Shown here: positions 14,319 through 15,587 of the stretch, in pieces
How the letters are laid out: each line of letters starts with the position of its first letter
How positions within the stretch are numbered: position 1 is the stretch's first letter
From: Bacteroidales bacterium UBA4621
GTDB lineage: Bacteria > Bacteroidota > Bacteroidia > Bacteroidales > Paludibacteraceae
NCBI GenBank assembly: GCA_002387325.1
Contig: DGIN01000040.1
Span: forward strand, 1 to 15,587
Direction of reading: 5' to 3'
DNA length: 15,587 nt
Position numbers and translations under genes: made by a program
Notes under the pieces: model-generated
What the model saw: the letters and a program-made list of their open reading frames with translations, nothing else
The model's database searches: none
Told to the model about the DNA's origin: nothing

Positions 14319-15512
14319 TCAGTCGTGGAGTTTGTGGCGGGTATAGTAGGTGCGGACGTAGGTGAAATAGAAGAGGACGCCGAGGGCATAGAAGGCGACA
14401 CCGCTCCAGAAAGCGGCACTATATCCCCAATGCTCCGCCACCATACCGCCGACAAGCATACCGACCCCCATACCCAAGTCCCATGAGGTGAGCAGTGTAG
14501 AATTGGCAGTACCGCGCTGGCTGTGGGGTGCCATATTGATGAAAATCATCTGGAAAGCAGGCCACAAGTGTCCGTTACCCAATCCGATAATAAACGGCGC
14601 GAGGTAATAGCCCACCACATTCGGTACGGCAGCAAAAAGAACAAAACCGCTGACAGACACCACGATACCGAGCGAAGCATTGCGCAGTATCTGCCCTTTG
14701 CGCAAGGAACGGCTGCCCGTAAGACGGGAGATAATCAGCCCGACGGCAAAGAGCGTAAAGAACATACCCGTTCCGCTTGTGATACTCATCGTTTCGCGCC
14801 CGTAGATAGCCACGTAGGTGGTAACCACACTATAGGCAAAAGCCAGCGTAAAAATAACAAGGAACGGAGCCCAACCTTTGAGCATCAGGAAACGGTCCAG
14901 CGAAACGGGTTGCTTGTCAATCTCAAGAACACGCTCCCGCACGTGGATTGTGCTGACCACGATGATGCCCAAGACAGAGCAGCCGAGTGCTATCCAGAAA
15001 AGCATCTCGTAACTATGGAAACGTCCGAACAGAAACATCGCAATTCCCGGACTGATGGCGGTGGCGATATTGTTGCTCAGTCCGTAGTAGCCGATACCTT
15101 CCGCACGGCGTGAAGACGGCAGTACATCGATTGCCACCGTAGAGAGCGAGACGCCCGTGGCACCGAATGGCGCACCATGCAGCATACGGAACATAGCAAA
15201 AGCCGTCAGACTGCTCGCTATCAGGTATCCGCCGAAGAATGCAGCCGTAAGGAAATAGAAGATGAGCAGCATCATCTTGCGGGGAAAACTATCCACAAAG
15301 AAGCCGCTGAACGGACGAATGAGCAATGCCGCCAGTGCATAGCCGGACAGCACCATACCGATGACCTGCTTGTCCGCGCCATAGGTGTCGGTCAGATAAA
15401 GCGGCAGCAGCGGCGTAAGCAACATAAATGCAAAATACATCAAGAAATTGCCTGTCCACACCTTGATGTAGTTGCTATTCCATAATTTTTCTTTAGGTTC
15501 TGTAGTATCCAT
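14319..15512 (-). CDS. Major facilitator superfamily transporter
   Basis: From ATG 15512 the protein has 397 residues, a typical size for a 12-helix MFS carrier of the drug or sugar efflux type; an ATG at 15527 would add five residues. It begins MDTTEPKEKLWNSNYIKVW, then long hydrophobic segments alternate with short loops throughout. The loop between helices 2 and 3 carries the motif A-like GFFVDSFPRKMMLL (G-x3-D-x3-RK). A second-half equivalent, RLTGSRSLRKGQILRN, lies between helices 8 and 9, and a charged central loop (VRERVLEIDKQPVSLDRF) separates the two six-helix halves. Substrate and direction of transport cannot be told from the sequence. It is the first visible gene of a same-strand group with lpdA and the nuclease gene. 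No TAnnTTTG promoter is visible in the 75 bases upstream before the window ends. Confidence 0.87.
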   Translation of the reverse strand: MDTTEPKEKLWNSNYIKVWTGNFLMYFAFMLLTPLLPLYLTDTYGADKQVIGMVLSGYALAALLIRPFSGFFVDSFPRKMMLLIFYFLTAAFFGGYLIASSLTAFAMFRMLHGAPFGATGVSLSTVAIDVLPSSRRAEGIGYYGLSNNIATAISPGIAMFLFGRFHSYEMLFWIALGCSVLGIIVVSTIHVRERVLEIDKQPVSLDRFLMLKGWAPFLVIFTLAFAYSVVTTYVAIYGRETMSITSGTGMFFTLFAVGLIISRLTGSRSLRKGQILRNASLGIVVSVSGFVLFAAVPNVVGYYLAPFIIGLGNGHLWPAFQMIFINMAPHSQRGTANSTLLTSWDLGMGVGMLVGGMVAEHWGYSAAFWSGVAFYALGVLFYFTYVRTYYTRHKLHD

Positions 15513-15566
15513 GATTGGTATCACCATTCTAATAGTTTGGGTGGCATATCCTCACTGTATCCTCTC

Positions 15567-15587
15567 GGGAATAACCCGTTAATAACC
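15567..15587. repeat. Start of another TTATTAAC-type 11-bp array at the window edge
   Basis: Read on the minus strand this is GGTTATTAACG followed by GGTTATTCCC, two units of the same type as at 11038-11070. It lies upstream of the MFS gene and is cut by the window end, so its full length is unknown. Confidence 0.55.

Noticed and set aside
14523..15113. 196-codon plus-strand open frame opposite the MFS gene
   Set aside because: The product is a highly charged, His- and Arg-rich chain typical of reading a membrane-protein gene backwards.

Overview
The window looks like chromosomal DNA from a member of the Bacteroidetes, most likely order Bacteroidales. Three promoters have the -33 TTTG / -7 TAnnTTTG layout of that phylum. 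Shine-Dalgarno sequences are poor or absent. One protein ends in a type IX secretion (T9SS) sorting tail, and there are a SusA-like GH13 amylase and a CarboxypepD_reg-like exported protein. The genus cannot be fixed from the sequence. Most of the content is ordinary housekeeping and envelope genes. The unexplained material is in the gaps between genes.

Layout. (1) 1-593, minus: the N-terminal part of an EcoRI-family adenine DNA methyltransferase, cut by the window edge. Its roughly 330-nt upstream region holds a perfect dyad touching the start codon, a 21-of-24 inverted repeat around a 114-bp segment with nested dyads, a terminator-like hairpin and a minus-strand promoter. (2) 1107-6923, plus: a clear promoter, then a class A penicillin-binding protein, an exported TPR protein and an exported CarboxypepD_reg-like protein; the last two overlap by 4 bp. 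(3) 6928-8813, plus: promoter, tRNA-Gly(CCC), RNase P RNA and a YihY-family membrane protein with a winged-helix-like tail, tightly packed. (4) 8909-10750, plus: a secreted SusA-like neopullulanase/cyclomaltodextrinase. (5) 10751-11200: a convergent gap ending in a strong bidirectional terminator. (6) 11201-15512, minus: an MFS transporter, dihydrolipoamide dehydrogenase and a T9SS-exported endonuclease/exonuclease/phosphatase-family protein, in that order of transcription.

The PBP-TPR-CarboxypepD group may be one envelope unit: a peptidoglycan synthase with two exported partners of unknown role. The minus-strand trio shares a direction but no obvious pathway. Five gaps carry short tandem arrays with an 11-bp period and related TTA-rich cores, which look like a dispersed family specific to this genome. 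The most intriguing points are the methyltransferase leader, with its possible inversion or RNA-structure switch, and these 11-bp arrays. No CRISPR array, transposase or clearly novel multigene system is visible.
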